A stretch of 55,192 bases of DNA. Origin: a bacterium (GTDB lineage: Bacteria > SZUA-182 > SZUA-191 > JAJRXT01). The notes beneath the pieces are model-generated. The model saw only the letters and a list, made by a program, of their open reading frames with translations. It had not been told where the DNA came from and searched no databases. The stretch covers positions 1-55,192 of the forward strand of contig JAJRUS010000125.1 of the NCBI GenBank assembly GCA_024277675.1, in the 5' to 3' direction. Positions 54,246 to 55,192 of the stretch are shown here, in pieces. The translations under genes and the position numbers were made by a program. Numbering within the stretch: position 1 is the first letter of the stretch; each line of letters begins with the position of its first letter.

Positions 54246-55192
54246 CTATTCACGAATCTGTCCATCTCCATAAATCACAAACTTGGTACAGGTCAACTCC
54301 TCCAAACCCATGGGGCCGCGGGCATGCAGTTTTTGAGTGCTGATACCGATTTCAGCCCCTAAACCCAGCTCTCCACCATCATTAAAGCGGGTAGAAGCGT
54401 TTACAAATACCGCCGAGGCATCCGCTTGCTCAATAAACCGACGGGCAGTAGCATAGTTGGAGGTAACAATAGCCTCAGAATGTCCGGAACCGTATTGATG
54501 AATATGCTCCAGCGCTTGTTCCATATTACTTACCACCCTTACCGCCAGAATCAGATCCAGATACTCGGCATACCAGTCATCTTCGGTAGCTTCCAGCGTT
54601 ACAGGCACTATTTTTACGGTGGCCGCACAACCCCTTATTTCTACCCCCGCGGCCTTAAGCCTTTCTATCATCGGCGGCAAAAACCACTCGGCAACTCCCT
54701 GATGCACCAAAAGAGTTTCCATGGCATTACATACTCCCGGTCGCTGTACCTTGGCATTATAAGCAATATCCTCAGCCATATCCAGATCGGCATCCTCATC
54801 CACATAAACATGACATACGCCCTTATAATGCTTAATCACCGGAATCAAGGAATTTTGAACAACTGTTCGAATCAGGGATTCTCCGCCTCGGGGAATTATT
54901 ACATCAATGTATTCTTCCAGCTTTAATAACTCATTTACCGCCGCCCGATCGGTATTTTCGATAAGCTCAATCGCCCCTTGTGGGATACCGGCAGCGGTGG
55001 CCGCCCGGCTCAAAATACCGGCAATCGCCGTATTGGATTGTATAGCCTCCGAACCGCCGCGCAGTATCACCGCATTACCTGATTTCAAACATAACCCGGC
55101 CGCATCAGCAGTCACATTGGGACGGGCCTCATATATAATGCCCACCACCCCCAGAGGCACCCGCATCCGGCCCACCTGCAAACCATTGGGAC
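54246..55192 (-). CDS. proA: Gamma-glutamyl phosphate reductase, C-terminal 315 residues
   Basis: The frame runs past the window edge; the upstream residues are ...PNGLQVGR, the usual ProA sequence. The protein reduces glutamyl phosphate with NADPH in proline synthesis. [30 protein letters not shown], the catalytic Cys in [15 protein letters not shown] and [22 protein letters not shown] are intact. The N-terminal 100 or so residues lie outside the window. Confidence 0.96.
   Translation of the reverse strand, partial: PNGLQVGRMRVPLGVVGIIYEARPNVTADAAGLCLKSGNAVILRGGSEAIQSNTAIAGILSRAATAAGIPQGAIELIENTDRAAVNELLKLEEYIDVIIPRGGESLIRTVVQNSLIPVIKHYKGVCHVYVDEDADLDMAEDIAYNAKVQRPGVCNAMETLLVHQGVAEWFLPPMIERLKAAGVEIRGCAATVKIVPVTLEATEDDWYAEYLDLILAVRVVSNMEQALEHIHQYGSGHSEAIVTSNYATARRFIEQADASAVFVNASTRFNDGGELGLGAEIGISTQKLHARGPMGLEELTCTKFVIYGDGQIRE

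Overview
The window looks like a chromosomal segment of an anaerobic bacterium with a two-membrane (diderm) envelope. The evidence is an outer-membrane beta-barrel ending in a C-terminal Phe, a fused LapA/LapB-type envelope protein, two periplasmic multihaem c-type cytochromes and several signal peptides. Other traits are more typical of Firmicutes and deep-branching phyla: a UPF0182 membrane protein, DUF445, a short EF-Ts and LL-diaminopimelate aminotransferase. I cannot place the organism further from the sequence alone. Coding is dense, mostly on the minus strand; SD sequences are usually good, and TTG/GTG starts are fairly common.

Layout. 1-4400: start of a gene leaving the window, a small coiled-coil protein, a DUF6485 protein, a UPF0182 protein and a decayed MNT/HEPN toxin-antitoxin pair. 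4700-8120: a radical SAM enzyme overlapping a GT4 glycosyltransferase, then a secreted glycosidase-like protein. 8122-9040: a 900-bp repeat-rich gap. 9041-13761: DUF445-ileS-lspA-lgt. 14160-19178: cspA, hup, an IclR regulator, folE, tldD and a lone trpC. 19175-21695: an ArsS-like radical SAM / glycosyltransferase / ispD / DUF2065 operon. 21969-25035: DUF362, a cNMP-binding protein and a pentahaem cytochrome. 25349-32930: rdgB, a tandem HD/HD-GYP protein, a flavoprotein, yajQ, a metallo-beta-lactamase-fold protein, an SGNH hydrolase and a DUF6775-like protein. 33137-37447: triheme TPR cytochrome plus NosD-like beta-helix, an HsdR-N-like ORF and argC. 37560-44892: a small membrane protein and the dapL-folK-panB-[antitoxin, toxin, HEPN-like]-panC-panD-GT-C cluster. 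45076-55192: a D-cysteine desulfhydrase-like gene, then (in reverse reading order) proA-nadD-rsfS-lapAB-gpmI and rpsB-tsf-pyrH-frr-outer-membrane protein.

The window is mainly housekeeping (translation, pantothenate, folate, lysine, lipoprotein processing). The less ordinary content is in the gaps. Two dispersed non-autonomous repeat families are visible. Family A has terminal inverted repeats starting CTGAGTCGTGGACA and exact 9-bp target duplications at both complete copies. Family B is 167 bp long in both complete copies; its ends supply the stop codons of argC and of the outer-membrane protein. Two genes (rpsB and the pentahaem cytochrome) stop at a codon after which the same frame continues as credible protein, each explicable by one C-to-T change in a Gln codon. 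A toxin-antitoxin/HEPN-like insertion splits panB from panC, rsfS probably starts at ATT, and two genes look leaderless.
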